The position numbers were made by a program, and so were the translations under genes. The notes beneath the pieces were generated by a model. The model made no database searches. It saw nothing but the letters and a program-made list of their open reading frames with translations, and was not told the DNA's origin. A DNA stretch of 64,000 nt from Anaerolineaceae bacterium (GTDB lineage: Bacteria > Chloroflexota > Anaerolineae > Anaerolineales > Anaerolineaceae): contig JARKPB010000008.1 in NCBI GenBank assembly GCA_029975475.1, positions 62,001 to 126,000 on the forward strand, read 5' to 3'. Shown one piece after another: positions 7,711-16,367 of the stretch. Every line of letters starts with the position of its first letter. Position 1 is the first letter of the stretch.

Positions 7711-9030
7711 TTAAGCCTCAGCGCTCGCAGCGGATGGTTTACTCTCTCCCTGGGTGACAAACCAGAGGCTGAGAAAAGCCAGCACAAAAAATACCGGGCA
7801 GACGATGAAGATCATGTTGTAGTTTTTCCCGCTCAGGTCAATGATCCAGCCGTTCAAGATGGGTCCCAGGGTGGCGGCCAGGGTGGCGGCGATAAAATAC
7901 AACCCAGAATAAGTACCCATCAGACTTTCGGTGGTCGAGGTATCCAGAACCATGGGTAATCCATTGATGTTGATGGCTGCCCAGGCGGCGCCGCCGACAA
8001 ACAAAATGGCAATAATAAACGGCACCGAGGGGAGGAAATAGGCCGCCAGCAAACCGGCGGCAAAGACCGCCAGGCCGATCAGCATGGTCTTTTTGCGGCC
8101 AATCTTCCCAGCCAGCAATCCGCTGGGAATGGCAAAAATGATGAATGAAATATAGGAAGCGGAGAGGATAAAGGCTGCCGTTGATTCCTTAACCCCCAGG
8201 GTGGTTACCGCGTACGACGAAAAGAAGGTCTCAATCGAATTGAAGCCGAGCATGTAAAAGAAAATGGTCAGGATCAGTAAAAAGAGGCTGCGGGCATTCT
8301 CGCGGGGGATGCTGCGCAGATGTTTGAGCACTTTTAGACCGCCCTCAACTTCAGCGGCCTGGACAAGTTCCTCTGGCTCTTTAATTTTACAGAACAGGAT
8401 CGCCACAGCAGCCAGGGTGAGCAGGCCGCCAAACCAGAACGGCAGCGGCCGATAAAGGTTGTAGAGAAAACCGCCAATGATAAAGGCAAATATTCCGCCG
8501 ATACCGGCCATCAGATTGATCACGCCGTTAGCCTGAGACCGCAGCGGAGACGGGATCAGGTCGGGCATGAGGGCGAACAATGGGGTGCGCCAGAGAGCCA
8601 TGGCGATCAACATGATGAGCGCGGCAGCCAGCAAGAGGGTAAACGGGCCGCTTAGCTGGCTTAACTGGCCGTTCAACTCCGCCGGGATCATTTGCGGCGC
8701 CAGCGGGATGACGGCGAAGGCGATGACCGCGATGGGGGCGAAGATTAGGATATAGGGCATCCGGCGGCCAAAGCGGGTTCGAGTCCGGTCGCTGATCGGA
8801 CCCATGATCGGCTGGATGAAGAAAGCCGCGATGTTGTCCAGGGTCATGATGATGCCGGTCAGCGTGGCGCTTAACCCAAAGCCGCGCGTGGCGACCGAGA
8901 GATGAGCGTCAAATGCCGGGCTGCCCGCCTGCAGAAAGATTGGCATATAAGTGTTGTAAATCATCCACATCAATTGAGCGGCAAACAGTCCAAAGCCGAT
9001 GGTAAAGGCTTTTTTGTAATCGAGTTTCAT
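7711..9030 (-). CDS. MFS transporter, SLC45/GPH-like sugar or organic-ion porter
   Basis: A 439-residue, 12-helix major facilitator. It begins MKLDYKKAFTIGFGLFAAQL and shows the family loop signature between helices 2 and 3 (MGPISDRTRTRFGRRMPYIL), typical of the SLC45 and glycoside-pentoside-hexuronide groups, and a second copy of the loop (GKIGRKKTM) in the C half. GGGGAGG precedes the ATG at 9030; the ORF extends upstream to 9087 without a good site. It follows the MoaD-like gene by 65 bases, so it may be the last gene of the YeiH-LarA-AOR group. Substrate is unknown; a sulfonate or sugar linked to that pathway is a guess. Confidence 0.8.
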   Translation of the reverse strand: MKLDYKKAFTIGFGLFAAQLMWMIYNTYMPIFLQAGSPAFDAHLSVATRGFGLSATLTGIIMTLDNIAAFFIQPIMGPISDRTRTRFGRRMPYILIFAPIAVIAFAVIPLAPQMIPAELNGQLSQLSGPFTLLLAAALIMLIAMALWRTPLFALMPDLIPSPLRSQANGVINLMAGIGGIFAFIIGGFLYNLYRPLPFWFGGLLTLAAVAILFCKIKEPEELVQAAEVEGGLKVLKHLRSIPRENARSLFLLILTIFFYMLGFNSIETFFSSYAVTTLGVKESTAAFILSASYISFIIFAIPSGLLAGKIGRKKTMLIGLAVFAAGLLAAYFLPSVPFIIAILFVGGAAWAAININGLPMVLDTSTTESLMGTYSGLYFIAATLAATLGPILNGWIIDLSGKNYNMIFIVCPVFFVLAFLSLWFVTQGESKPSAASAEA

Positions 9031-9095
9031 TGATTCCTCCCCAAAAATTATTAAGCCATCTGCCAGCGCGCTCTTCCTAACCCGCAAAGAAGGAT

Positions 9096-9323
9096 TTATC
9101 CGCCGTTGACGCTGGAATAGATCGTCACTTCATCTTCATCTTGCACCAGAACGTCTAAATCTGCGAGAACCCGGTTGACCGCCACAAGATCCACTTCAGC
9201 CAGCGGAATTTGCAGATCGGTGAGAATTTCCGCCAGCGGCCGCGCTGCGGGCAAACGCATGCGCAGGGCTTTTTTTCGCCCCGGCATGTAATACGTCAGG
9301 TATCCGCCCGCGCGAAGAATCAT
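9096..9323 (-). CDS. MoaD/ThiS-like sulfur-carrier protein partnered with AOR
   Basis: A 75-residue beta-grasp protein ending in ...SSVNGG. The exposed C-terminal Gly-Gly is the hallmark of MoaD/ThiS carriers, activated as thiocarboxylate to give sulfur to molybdopterin. Its ATG lies one base after the AOR stop, with AAGG inside the AOR end, so the two are translationally coupled. MoaD-like genes are often found next to aldehyde:ferredoxin oxidoreductase genes, where they supply the tungsto/molybdopterin dithiolene sulfur. The same frame stays open upstream to 9590, but that part overlaps AOR and lacks family features. Confidence 0.85.
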   Translation of the reverse strand: MILRAGGYLTYYMPGRKKALRMRLPAARPLAEILTDLQIPLAEVDLVAVNRVLADLDVLVQDEDEVTIYSSVNGG

Positions 9324-9324
9324 C

Positions 9325-11220
9325 CTAACCTTGCGGGAGCATGACTGCCGCCCAGTCCAGCGAAAGGGCTCGCAGTTTTTCAGAGGTGGGAATGCCGGTT
9401 TGCGGGTCCCAGCCTTTGAGGGCGTAGAGGATCGAGAGCGACTCTTCAAACTCGTCCCGAGGCAGCGCGCAGCCCTGCAGCGAGCCGTTTTCCAGTCCCT
9501 GAAACAGGCGTTCAGGCAGGGTATCGTCCTTGCGGGTAAACCCTTCACGCAGGTTAAAGATTCGAGCCATGTTGGTCGCGCGTTCGCCAATCAGCAGCGC
9601 GTCCTCAACGCTCAGCGACCACCCGGAAGCGGCATTGATCGAAGTTATGACATCCTCCACAGCGATATACGAGCGCGGGGTTGGGCCGAAGAAGCAATAC
9701 CCGATCACCTTTTCCAGGCTGTTCCAACGTTCCAGGGTATAGAAGTGTTCCATTTTTTCCCGCCCGAAACTGCGCGCTGGCAGGGCTTTGGTGATTCCGA
9801 GGGCGGTTGCGCCTTTGAATTGCAGCGATTCCGGGTTAACCAGGGCGGTGTCGTGGGCGACCACCAGATGATCTGCTCCAATTTCAGAAATTGCGTACCC
9901 CATTCCCACGTTATACTTACCGCGCGGCTCGTGCATGGCCAGTTCCTGACCCTTGACCTGCATGGCAAAGAAAGCGGCATCTCCGCCGATCTTTTCCGCT
10001 GCGCGGCGGCTGCCTTCAGCCAGTAAATCTCCCAAGCCTTCGCGCCGGGCAATCATTTCAACCATCGCCAGCATAGCCTGCGCGTTGCCAAAACGGAGAT
10101 CGATTCCGCCGGTATCCTTCAGGGTGAGCAATCCGTGTTCAAAACATTCCATGGCGAAGGAAATCGTCGCACCGGTGGAAATGCTGTCCAGCATGTAGGC
10201 GTTGCAGAGTTCGTTTGCCTGGGCGATTGCCTGAAGGTCTGAAATGCCGCAGTTCGGGCCGAAGGCGCCCAGGGTTTCGTATTCCGGACCGCCGTACTCA
10301 GACACCCGGCCGTTCACGGCTACCTCTCGCTTGCAGCGAACGGCGCAGGCGTAGCATGACCGCCGGGCAGTCAGCAGCTGCTTTTCATAGGCGTCCCATT
10401 TCACCTCATCCACAGCCTCAAATGCTCCCTGGCGGAAATTGCGCGTGGGCAGAATCCCGCCGGCATTCATCGGTTCGACAATTCCCAGGGTTCCTTTATC
10501 CTGCAGATCCCAGGAGATGGGATTTTCTTTGACGCCTTTTGCCAGTTTTCGTCCGAGGGCCATCAATGCCTCGGGATCGGCGGCGAAGGACTGGTACCGC
10601 TGGCTGCCGCGCACTGCGACCGCCCGCAGGTTCTTTGAGCCCATCACGGCGCCCAGCCCGTTGCGGCCGTTAAAGTGGCGCAGGTCATTGGTCAGACCCG
10701 CGAAGCGCACCAGTTTTTCACCAGCCGGACCGATTTGCAAGACGCGAATTTTCTCATCCCCCAGCTCGGCACGGATCGCTTCCTGCACTTCGGCGGTCAG
10801 CCGCCCCCAGAGGTGGCTGGCGGATTTTAGCTCCGCCTCCCCATCGTGAATCCACAGGTAAAGCGGCTCGCTGGCGCGGCCTTTGACCACCACGGCTTCA
10901 AAGCCGGCCATCTTCAATTCAGGACCCCAGAAACCGCCCGCCTCAGATTCGCCGTACCCCAGGGTGAGAGGCGACCGCGCCGAGACGATGTAGCGGGTGG
11001 CGGTAGAAACCGGCGCGCCGGTGAGGAGACCGTTGGCGATCACCAGGACATTTTCTGGAGAAAATGGATCAACGCCCGCCTTCATTTCATTCAACAGTAT
11101 ATAGCCTGCAAGCGCCTTCCCGCCGGGATAAAGGCGGTAAAAATCTTCGGGCAAAATTTCGGTACGAATCTCTCGTTGTGTGAGGTCAACCCGCAAGATT
11201 TTGGCTGATGTTCCGTACAT
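9325..11220 (-). CDS. aldehyde:ferredoxin oxidoreductase (W/Mo-pterin)
   Basis: Tungsten (or molybdenum) bis-pterin enzyme of 631 residues that oxidises an aldehyde to its carboxylic acid and reduces ferredoxin. The N-terminal domain has LYPGGKALAGY, the AOR fold start. The [4Fe-4S] ligands are visible as CxxCxxxC at 289, 292 and 296 (SCYACAVRCK), with the distant fourth Cys at 509 (VIGYCFFG). DLRHFNGRNGLGAVMGSKNL near 179-198 is the pterin-binding block. AGGAG precedes the ATG. It lies between the M24-like gene and the MoaD-like carrier in a tightly packed group with larA and yeiH. In context the aldehyde could be 3-sulfolactaldehyde from the transaldolase, which is inference. Confidence 0.93.
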   Translation of the reverse strand: MYGTSAKILRVDLTQREIRTEILPEDFYRLYPGGKALAGYILLNEMKAGVDPFSPENVLVIANGLLTGAPVSTATRYIVSARSPLTLGYGESEAGGFWGPELKMAGFEAVVVKGRASEPLYLWIHDGEAELKSASHLWGRLTAEVQEAIRAELGDEKIRVLQIGPAGEKLVRFAGLTNDLRHFNGRNGLGAVMGSKNLRAVAVRGSQRYQSFAADPEALMALGRKLAKGVKENPISWDLQDKGTLGIVEPMNAGGILPTRNFRQGAFEAVDEVKWDAYEKQLLTARRSCYACAVRCKREVAVNGRVSEYGGPEYETLGAFGPNCGISDLQAIAQANELCNAYMLDSISTGATISFAMECFEHGLLTLKDTGGIDLRFGNAQAMLAMVEMIARREGLGDLLAEGSRRAAEKIGGDAAFFAMQVKGQELAMHEPRGKYNVGMGYAISEIGADHLVVAHDTALVNPESLQFKGATALGITKALPARSFGREKMEHFYTLERWNSLEKVIGYCFFGPTPRSYIAVEDVITSINAASGWSLSVEDALLIGERATNMARIFNLREGFTRKDDTLPERLFQGLENGSLQGCALPRDEFEESLSILYALKGWDPQTGIPTSEKLRALSLDWAAVMLPQG

Positions 11221-11229
11221 GGTCTGCTC

Positions 11230-12336
11230 CTAAAGTTCAAGTGCCAGGGCGCAGCGCACCGCGCCGGGCTGATCGGGGACGGACAGAGTTTCTTCGGGCC
11301 ACAGACTTGTGGCGGTTAACAGTTCCGGCGCCTGATCTGAGATCAGGTAGGTGTCTTCCATCTTCGCGCCGGCGATGGTCGGGTTCCAGGCCACCGCCTG
11401 CCCTTCTTTTAGTATATCTGCCGCTGCGGGTAAGGCAAGATATTCGCGGGGTTCATAACCGGTGACGCCGCCCTGGTGGTGGCGCTGCCATTCGTCCGGA
11501 AAGCCGCAGTCGGTATACGCTTCGCGGGCGAAGCCGAGCAGCGCGTCAAGCGACGCGCCCGGGCGGGAGCGGGCCACCAGCGCGGCGTTAACCCGAGCGG
11601 CGGCGCGGATTCGCGCGGTCAGGTCCGGGGGCGGCGGGCCAAAATGCACCAGGCGCGTCATCGAGCAAACCAGACCGCGCTGGCGGGCGTTTAAACCCAG
11701 CAGAGCATAGCGCTGCAGACCGCGGTCAGTGGGCAGGGGATGACGGTAGCGGTAATTGCGTTCATCCGCAGCGACCAGAAGGACGATGGGCTGGATGCCG
11801 CGGCGCTGGGCTTCCGCGCTCATCAGGGCGGCGATCTCGTGTTCGCTCATTCCAGGCCGCAGAGCCACGGCAGCCGCTGTGAGGATTTCGGCGCAGGCTT
11901 TTCCCAGGCGGCGGAAACGCTCACCTTCCCAGGGGGTTAAACAGGCTCGCAGGCGGGCGATTTCCGCGGCGATTTCCCGCGCCTGGTCGTAGGATACGTC
12001 GCTGATGACCTTTTGATCCTCCAGCAGGCGATTTAACCCCTGGAGGGGAGAATGCCAGGGCGAGATCACGAACTCCCATCCCTGATCTTCCAGATGTTCT
12101 TCATCCATTAATCGCGGGGCTTCAATATTATTCGTCGCCAGGTATTGACGGTCCGGGGTGATCACCAGCGAAGCCGCGCCTTCGGTAACCGCGGTATTGA
12201 CGTAAGACCCGGCGCCGCAGGTAGCCCAGGAAAAACTGCTCACCCGGCGCAGCAGGACGGCATCGGCACGGTGGCGGTTGAGCAGAGCGCGTAAGGCGGT
12301 GATTTTCTGTTGCAGTTCCGGATTCTGGGCGGGCAT
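11230..12336 (-). CDS. creatinase-like M24 (pita-bread) protein lacking metal ligands
   Basis: A 368-residue protein with a creatinase-type N-terminal domain (about 1-140) and an M24 pita-bread domain (about 145-360). In metal-using aminopeptidases this fold needs two Asp, one His and two Glu. Here the segment that should carry both Asp (YALLGLNARQRGLVCSMTRL) has neither, while HHQGGVTGYEPREY and the late Glu (AGAKMEDTYLI) remain. That pattern is like creatinase, a metal-free C-N hydrolase, rather than a peptidase. It sits between larA and AOR with 6- and 9-base gaps, so it belongs to the same operon. Substrate is unknown; a role on a nitrogen-containing side product would be a guess. Confidence 0.75.
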   Translation of the reverse strand: MPAQNPELQQKITALRALLNRHRADAVLLRRVSSFSWATCGAGSYVNTAVTEGAASLVITPDRQYLATNNIEAPRLMDEEHLEDQGWEFVISPWHSPLQGLNRLLEDQKVISDVSYDQAREIAAEIARLRACLTPWEGERFRRLGKACAEILTAAAVALRPGMSEHEIAALMSAEAQRRGIQPIVLLVAADERNYRYRHPLPTDRGLQRYALLGLNARQRGLVCSMTRLVHFGPPPPDLTARIRAAARVNAALVARSRPGASLDALLGFAREAYTDCGFPDEWQRHHQGGVTGYEPREYLALPAAADILKEGQAVAWNPTIAGAKMEDTYLISDQAPELLTATSLWPEETLSVPDQPGAVRCALALEL

Positions 12337-12342
12337 ACCTTT

Positions 12343-13602
12343 TTACCTGTTTATGAATGGGATGGTGCTCGAAGCGTGGGGGAGGATACCAATCAGCGCA
12401 TCGGGCGGCAAGTCCGCGAGGGCTTCATCCAGCGCGGATTGCAGATCGGCGGCGGGATTGAGCAGCAAGGCTTTCGCGAGGTCGGGATCCAGATCGGTTA
12501 CCGTGCGCAGGCGCACCTGGCTGGCATCCCGCGCGATGAGAAAGGCTTTATGAGGACCAACGCGGAAGCCCTCGGAAGCAAAGCGGTCGATCACCTGCGC
12601 ATAGGATGTCTTTCCGCGCATCCAGGCTTCATAGTGCGGACTGCCGCTGCCCTGCGGACAGGCGGCCACCAGGATCAAGACCGCACCGGGGGCGGCCACA
12701 CGGGCAGCGTGCGCCAGCGCTTTTTGAGCCTGATAAACGTTGAGATCTTTGGGATGCCCGCCCGCGGAGGCGATTACCAGCCCGCAGGGACGATTGATCC
12801 CGGCCTGGCAGGTCTGGCGCGCAAGCGGAACCCCGAGGTGCATCACCTCGCGCGGATCCCCGGCCAGCACGGCGGTGATTTCGCGCTGGCTGTTCAAAAC
12901 CACGTTGAGCGCAAGATGAACGCCGATTTTCGCGCCGATGTCTTCAATATCCTGCCGGGTGGGGTTTGTCTCGAAATCACCCAGACGGGACTCCGGGCGG
13001 GCGAGGAGGGAATGGTTGGCGTTGATTGTTTCCAGGCCGACTAGCCCGACCGCGGCGGTTTTCACCCCTCCAGAAAAGCCAGCGAACTGGTGCGGTTCGA
13101 TGTTACCGACCACGATTTTGAGATCCGCCTGATAGTATTCCCGGTTGACCAGCACGGGCGTGCCCAGACGGGTGCAGCCAAGTGATACGAGTCGGGACAG
13201 GTCTTCGGCATCATGCGAGCGAACCCGGCAGCGGGACAGCACTTCCGCGGGCAGCACCTGATTAAATTCGTCCGCCTTCATCGGCGGGTGGGTTCCAACA
13301 GCCAGATAGAGGGTGACAGCCGCGTCCGAAATACCCAGCGCCTTCAGGCGCGCCAGCAGCGGCGGCAACAGCAGGGCGTGCGGAACGGGGCGGGTTTTAT
13401 CGTTAACCGCCACAGCCGCGCTGCGCGCTCCGCGCAGTGAGTCCCAGGTGAGGCCTCCGGCCAGGCGATCCAGCGCGGCTTCCACCGCCGCCGAAGGATT
13501 GGCAGCGGGCGGCGAGGCGGGTGCTTCGATCACCACAGTTGGGCGGTTATCCGGGAGGCTGAAGGAGAGCGAGGTGCGGCCGTAGGGAATGCTGAAACGC
13601 AT
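12343..13602 (-). CDS. larA: LarA-family nickel-pincer hydroxyacid racemase/epimerase
   Basis: LarA enzymes use the nickel-pincer (NPN) cofactor to interconvert 2-hydroxy acid stereoisomers by hydride transfer. From the ATG at 13602 (419 residues) all known key positions are present: Arg71 (DKTRP), His105 (GTHPP), His171 and Lys181 (EPHQFAGFSGGVK; the Lys carries the pincer), His197 (NHSLLARP), and Tyr290-Gln291-Lys294 (VYQAQK). These sit 3-4 positions before those of the Lactobacillus plantarum enzyme. A TTG at 13614 is an alternative start, but ATG just after the upstream stop suits coupling. No larB, larC or larE is in the window. The neighbours (AOR, SuyAB-like lyase) suggest sulfolactate as substrate; lactate remains possible. 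Confidence 0.88.
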   Translation of the reverse strand: MRFSIPYGRTSLSFSLPDNRPTVVIEAPASPPAANPSAAVEAALDRLAGGLTWDSLRGARSAAVAVNDKTRPVPHALLLPPLLARLKALGISDAAVTLYLAVGTHPPMKADEFNQVLPAEVLSRCRVRSHDAEDLSRLVSLGCTRLGTPVLVNREYYQADLKIVVGNIEPHQFAGFSGGVKTAAVGLVGLETINANHSLLARPESRLGDFETNPTRQDIEDIGAKIGVHLALNVVLNSQREITAVLAGDPREVMHLGVPLARQTCQAGINRPCGLVIASAGGHPKDLNVYQAQKALAHAARVAAPGAVLILVAACPQGSGSPHYEAWMRGKTSYAQVIDRFASEGFRVGPHKAFLIARDASQVRLRTVTDLDPDLAKALLLNPAADLQSALDEALADLPPDALIGILPHASSTIPFINR

Positions 13603-13603
13603 A

Positions 13604-14707
13604 TCAGGCGCCAAGGGGGGTGTATAAAATGAAGATCAGGCTGGCAGCCGCCAGGACCAGGGCAACGCAGGTGCCGACCAGGAGCGGTTTCAGACCGATG
13701 CGGCGCAGGCTGGCTAGACTGGTGTTGAGCCCAACCCCAGCCAGAGCCGTCAGGATTAAAAATTTTGAGAGATCGTCCAGCGATTTGAGCGCCGCTGCTG
13801 CGGCGGTCAGTTCGCCGGGATTGCTGACCGACTGGGGCAGGATTCCGGCGGCCACACCCAGCGTGCGCAGGAGGGCCATAAGCAGGAATCCGATCACAAA
13901 ACCGGGAATAATTTTCTTCCAGTCCGGGCGGGCGGCCCGGGCCGCTGCATCACTCATGGGTTTCTTCAGCGCGCCGGTGTAGATCAGCCCGTAAAGAATG
14001 ATCAGCGGCGCCATCAGGGTGTTGCGGGTCAGTTTGACCACAGCAGCGGTATCCAGAGCGCCGTCGCCGTAGATCGTGCTGACCGCCACCACCTGCGAGG
14101 TATCGTTGACCGCGGTGCCTGCCCACAACCCGAAGGCATGCTGGGGTAAAGCGAGCGCGCTGCCGATGAAGGGGTAGATCAGCACCGCCAGCAGACCGAA
14201 GAGGGTAATGGTGGCGACCGCGAAACCCATCTCTTCCTCACCAGCGTCAATCACCGGAGCGGTGGCGATAATGGCGGTGTTGCCGCAGATGGCGGTGCCG
14301 ACGCCGATTAAGACAGCCAGCTTGCGGGGAACCCGGAAGAACCGCCCGGCAAGATAAGCCAGCCCAAGCGCCAGGGTGATGCAAACCAGAACCAGCAGCA
14401 GCGCGTTCCCCCCGGTCGCGGCCACATCCTGCAGGCTGAGCCGCAGGCCAAGCAGGATGATACCGGCGCGCAGCAGACGGTGAAGGGCAAACTTAGCACC
14501 GGCCCGCAACGGCGCATTCAATGGAAAGGCATTGCCAATGTAGAGGCCAAGCAGCACGGCGATCAGAATTTCGCTGATGGATTTCGCCAGCAAGGGCTGG
14601 GCGATCAGGCCGTGCAGATAGCGGCTGATGATGGCGACCGCCAGCGCCAGGTTGATGCCCATCCACCCCTGGCGGATTTCTTCGCGAATCTGACGAATCA
14701 ATGACAT
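13604..14707 (-). CDS. YeiH-family putative sulfate/sulfite exporter
   Basis: A 367-residue membrane protein with about ten or eleven helices. It has the family blocks SEILIAVLLGLYIGNAFPL, RAGIILLGLRLSL, GVGTAICGNTAIIATAPVI and WAGTAVNDTSQVVAVSTIYG, which identify the YeiH (UPF0324) family, annotated as putative sulfate exporters. The ATG at 14707 follows CGGAG; 24 extra upstream residues (to 14779) run into the hairpin and are rejected. It leads the group yeiH-larA-M24-AOR-moaD. Next to a SuyAB-like sulfo-lyase its obvious job would be to remove sulfite from the cell; the family's true substrate is not firmly established. Confidence 0.85.
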   Translation of the reverse strand: MSLIRQIREEIRQGWMGINLALAVAIISRYLHGLIAQPLLAKSISEILIAVLLGLYIGNAFPLNAPLRAGAKFALHRLLRAGIILLGLRLSLQDVAATGGNALLLVLVCITLALGLAYLAGRFFRVPRKLAVLIGVGTAICGNTAIIATAPVIDAGEEEMGFAVATITLFGLLAVLIYPFIGSALALPQHAFGLWAGTAVNDTSQVVAVSTIYGDGALDTAAVVKLTRNTLMAPLIILYGLIYTGALKKPMSDAAARAARPDWKKIIPGFVIGFLLMALLRTLGVAAGILPQSVSNPGELTAAAAALKSLDDLSKFLILTALAGVGLNTSLASLRRIGLKPLLVGTCVALVLAAASLIFILYTPLGA

Positions 14708-14757
14708 AAACAGCTCCGATAATGAGAGCAGCCTGGGAACACAGCGCATCCCGGCCG

Positions 14758-14806
14758 TAAAAACGCAAAGCATCATCAACCTGCGATCATGCTTTGCGTT
14801 TACGGG
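14758..14806 (-). terminator. hairpin separating the SuyAB-like genes from yeiH
   Basis: A 13-bp perfect inverted repeat (AAACGCAAAGCAT at 14761-14773 with ATGCTTTGCGTTT at 14789-14801) has a 15-base loop. On the minus strand it is followed by TTTTTACGG. It lies between the SuyB-like stop and yeiH, and no promoter is evident for yeiH, so partial read-through may couple the two gene groups. Confidence 0.7.
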
Positions 14807-14814
14807 GGAAATGC

Positions 14815-15981
14815 TTATGCGCTGCGGTAGAGTTTGGTAATGACGAACTCGTCGTGGCGCAGGGCTTCCGCGCTGGTCAGGCGGCCGTTAATGGTATGCG
14901 CCATGACCTCCAGGGTGCGGTCAGCAGCCCCATCCAGGTTGAATTCGAAGCGCAGCATGCCGGAAAGATCCACGTCAATATGTTCGGACATGGTCGCGAC
15001 TGTGAGCGGATTGGCGGTTAACTTAATCACCGGCTCCAGTGGGTTGCCGATAATGTTGCCCTGCCCGGTGGGGAAGAGGTGCAGGACCGCGCCGGCCGCG
15101 CAGCACAGGGTGACCATCTCCGCCGCGGCAGAGGAAGAATCCATGAAATGCAGGCCAGGTTTAGCCGGGGCTTCCGCCGGTTTAAGGAAGCCGGCAACGG
15201 TGCAGCGCCCCATTTTTTCCACATTGCCCAGCGCTTTTTCTTCAATTGTGGAAAGCCCGCCGCGGATGTTGCCTTCGGTCGGCTGGGTGCCAAGCAGCGA
15301 AACACCCTGCGATGCGACCAGTTCCTGGTAATTATCAAAGGCGGCTTTGAACTGGGCAGCGATTTCAGGCGTGGCGCAATTTTCGATGATCTTGTCTTCA
15401 GCGCCGGTGACTTCGGTGGTCTCGCCAAAGATCAGGGTGTTGCCAATTTTCTCCAGGCGCTCAAAGACCCGTCCGACCGTGGGGTTGGCGGCCAGGCCGC
15501 TGGTGGTGTCGGATTCTCCGCATTTGGTCGAGACCCAGATTTCGTTCCACTCCACTGGAACCCGCGGCAGTTCGCTGGCCCACTGGACGAATTCCTTCGC
15601 CTTGCGCGAGGCCATCTCAATGGTCTTGAGATCCCCGTAGCGTTCAATGCTAAAACCGGCCACGGGCTTGCCGGTTTCGGCAATCCCTTTAACAATGTAC
15701 TCGGTCCAGGTCGGCTCGATGCCGATGACCACCACAGCGGCGACATTCGGGTTGCGGCCAGTGCCGATCAACGTATTGAACGTGAGGTGCAAATCTTCGC
15801 CGAACTGCAGGCGGCCGTAGGGATGGGTGAGGGCATAGGTACCGCGAATTAAGCGAGCGACACCTTCGACCGCCGCGTTGGAAATATCATCAACCGAAAG
15901 AATGACCACGTGATTGCGGATGCCGACCCGGCCGTTTTCGCGCCGGTAACCAGTCAGGGGAATGTTGGGAAAAGCGGTCAT
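14815..15981 (-). CDS. UxaA/SuyB-type lyase large subunit (candidate sulfolactate sulfo-lyase)
   Basis: A 388-residue protein of the altronate dehydratase C-terminal (UxaA_C) family. It starts with the family block [19 protein letters not shown] and has [20 protein letters not shown] (metal-site Cys region), [12 protein letters not shown], and a C-terminal [20 protein letters not shown] stretch. Whole UxaA proteins are about 500 residues; here the SAF-domain part is a separate gene 8 bases upstream. That two-gene layout is seen in (2R)-sulfolactate sulfo-lyase SuyAB and in some split sugar-acid dehydratases. The nearby sulfoquinovosidase, transaldolase and YeiH favour SuyB (sulfolactate to pyruvate plus sulfite). 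Altronate-type dehydration is the main alternative. Confidence 0.7.
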   Translation of the reverse strand: MTAFPNIPLTGYRRENGRVGIRNHVVILSVDDISNAAVEGVARLIRGTYALTHPYGRLQFGEDLHLTFNTLIGTGRNPNVAAVVVIGIEPTWTEYIVKGIAETGKPVAGFSIERYGDLKTIEMASRKAKEFVQWASELPRVPVEWNEIWVSTKCGESDTTSGLAANPTVGRVFERLEKIGNTLIFGETTEVTGAEDKIIENCATPEIAAQFKAAFDNYQELVASQGVSLLGTQPTEGNIRGGLSTIEEKALGNVEKMGRCTVAGFLKPAEAPAKPGLHFMDSSSAAAEMVTLCCAAGAVLHLFPTGQGNIIGNPLEPVIKLTANPLTVATMSEHIDVDLSGMLRFEFNLDGAADRTLEVMAHTINGRLTSAEALRHDEFVITKLYRSA

Positions 15982-15989
15982 GGTGCCTC

Positions 15990-16301
15990 TTATGCTTCAA
16001 GAACTTTGGATTTGCTGGCGGCCCAGCGCAGACTCTTAATATTGTGGACGTGGACGTGCTGTCCGAGTTTGATATCGGTGTACGCGTAGCCGATGGCGCG
16101 GCCGTACTCCCGGATATGTTTACCGCTGGCAAGATCGCGCATGGCGACTTTGTGCCCGAGGGGAATATCTTCAATGACTTTAACGACCGCGACCGGTTCG
16201 CCGTCCAGGGTTACCGCCTGGATCTCTTCACCGGCTTTGATGTCCAGCGCAGCGACGCCGACATCGTCACTGGCTTCGTGCAATAAAATCCCTTTTTTCA
16301 T
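15990..16301 (-). CDS. UxaA/SuyA-type lyase small subunit (SAF domain)
   Basis: A 103-residue SAF-domain protein matching the N-terminal domain of altronate dehydratase and the small subunit SuyA. Typical features are [16 protein letters not shown] at the start, a middle [28 protein letters not shown] block, and a His-rich [12 protein letters not shown] near residues 80-91. AAGGAGCCA precedes two adjacent ATGs (16304 and 16301); the second has better spacing. The large-subunit gene starts 8 bases after its stop, so the two should be made together as one enzyme. Confidence 0.75.
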   Translation of the reverse strand: MKKGILLHEASDDVGVAALDIKAGEEIQAVTLDGEPVAVVKVIEDIPLGHKVAMRDLASGKHIREYGRAIGYAYTDIKLGQHVHVHNIKSLRWAASKSKVLEA

Positions 16302-16367
16302 CATTGGCTCCTTAAGTCTTTATTTTGTCAAAACAACAGCGCGGAAAGACCGGAGGCTGCGAATGGC

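Noticed and set aside
9324-9590. Long form of the MoaD-like protein
   Set aside because: The added part overlaps AOR in another frame and has no beta-grasp features.
13603-13614. TTG start for larA
   Set aside because: It has no ribosome site, and an ATG two bases past the upstream stop suits coupling better.
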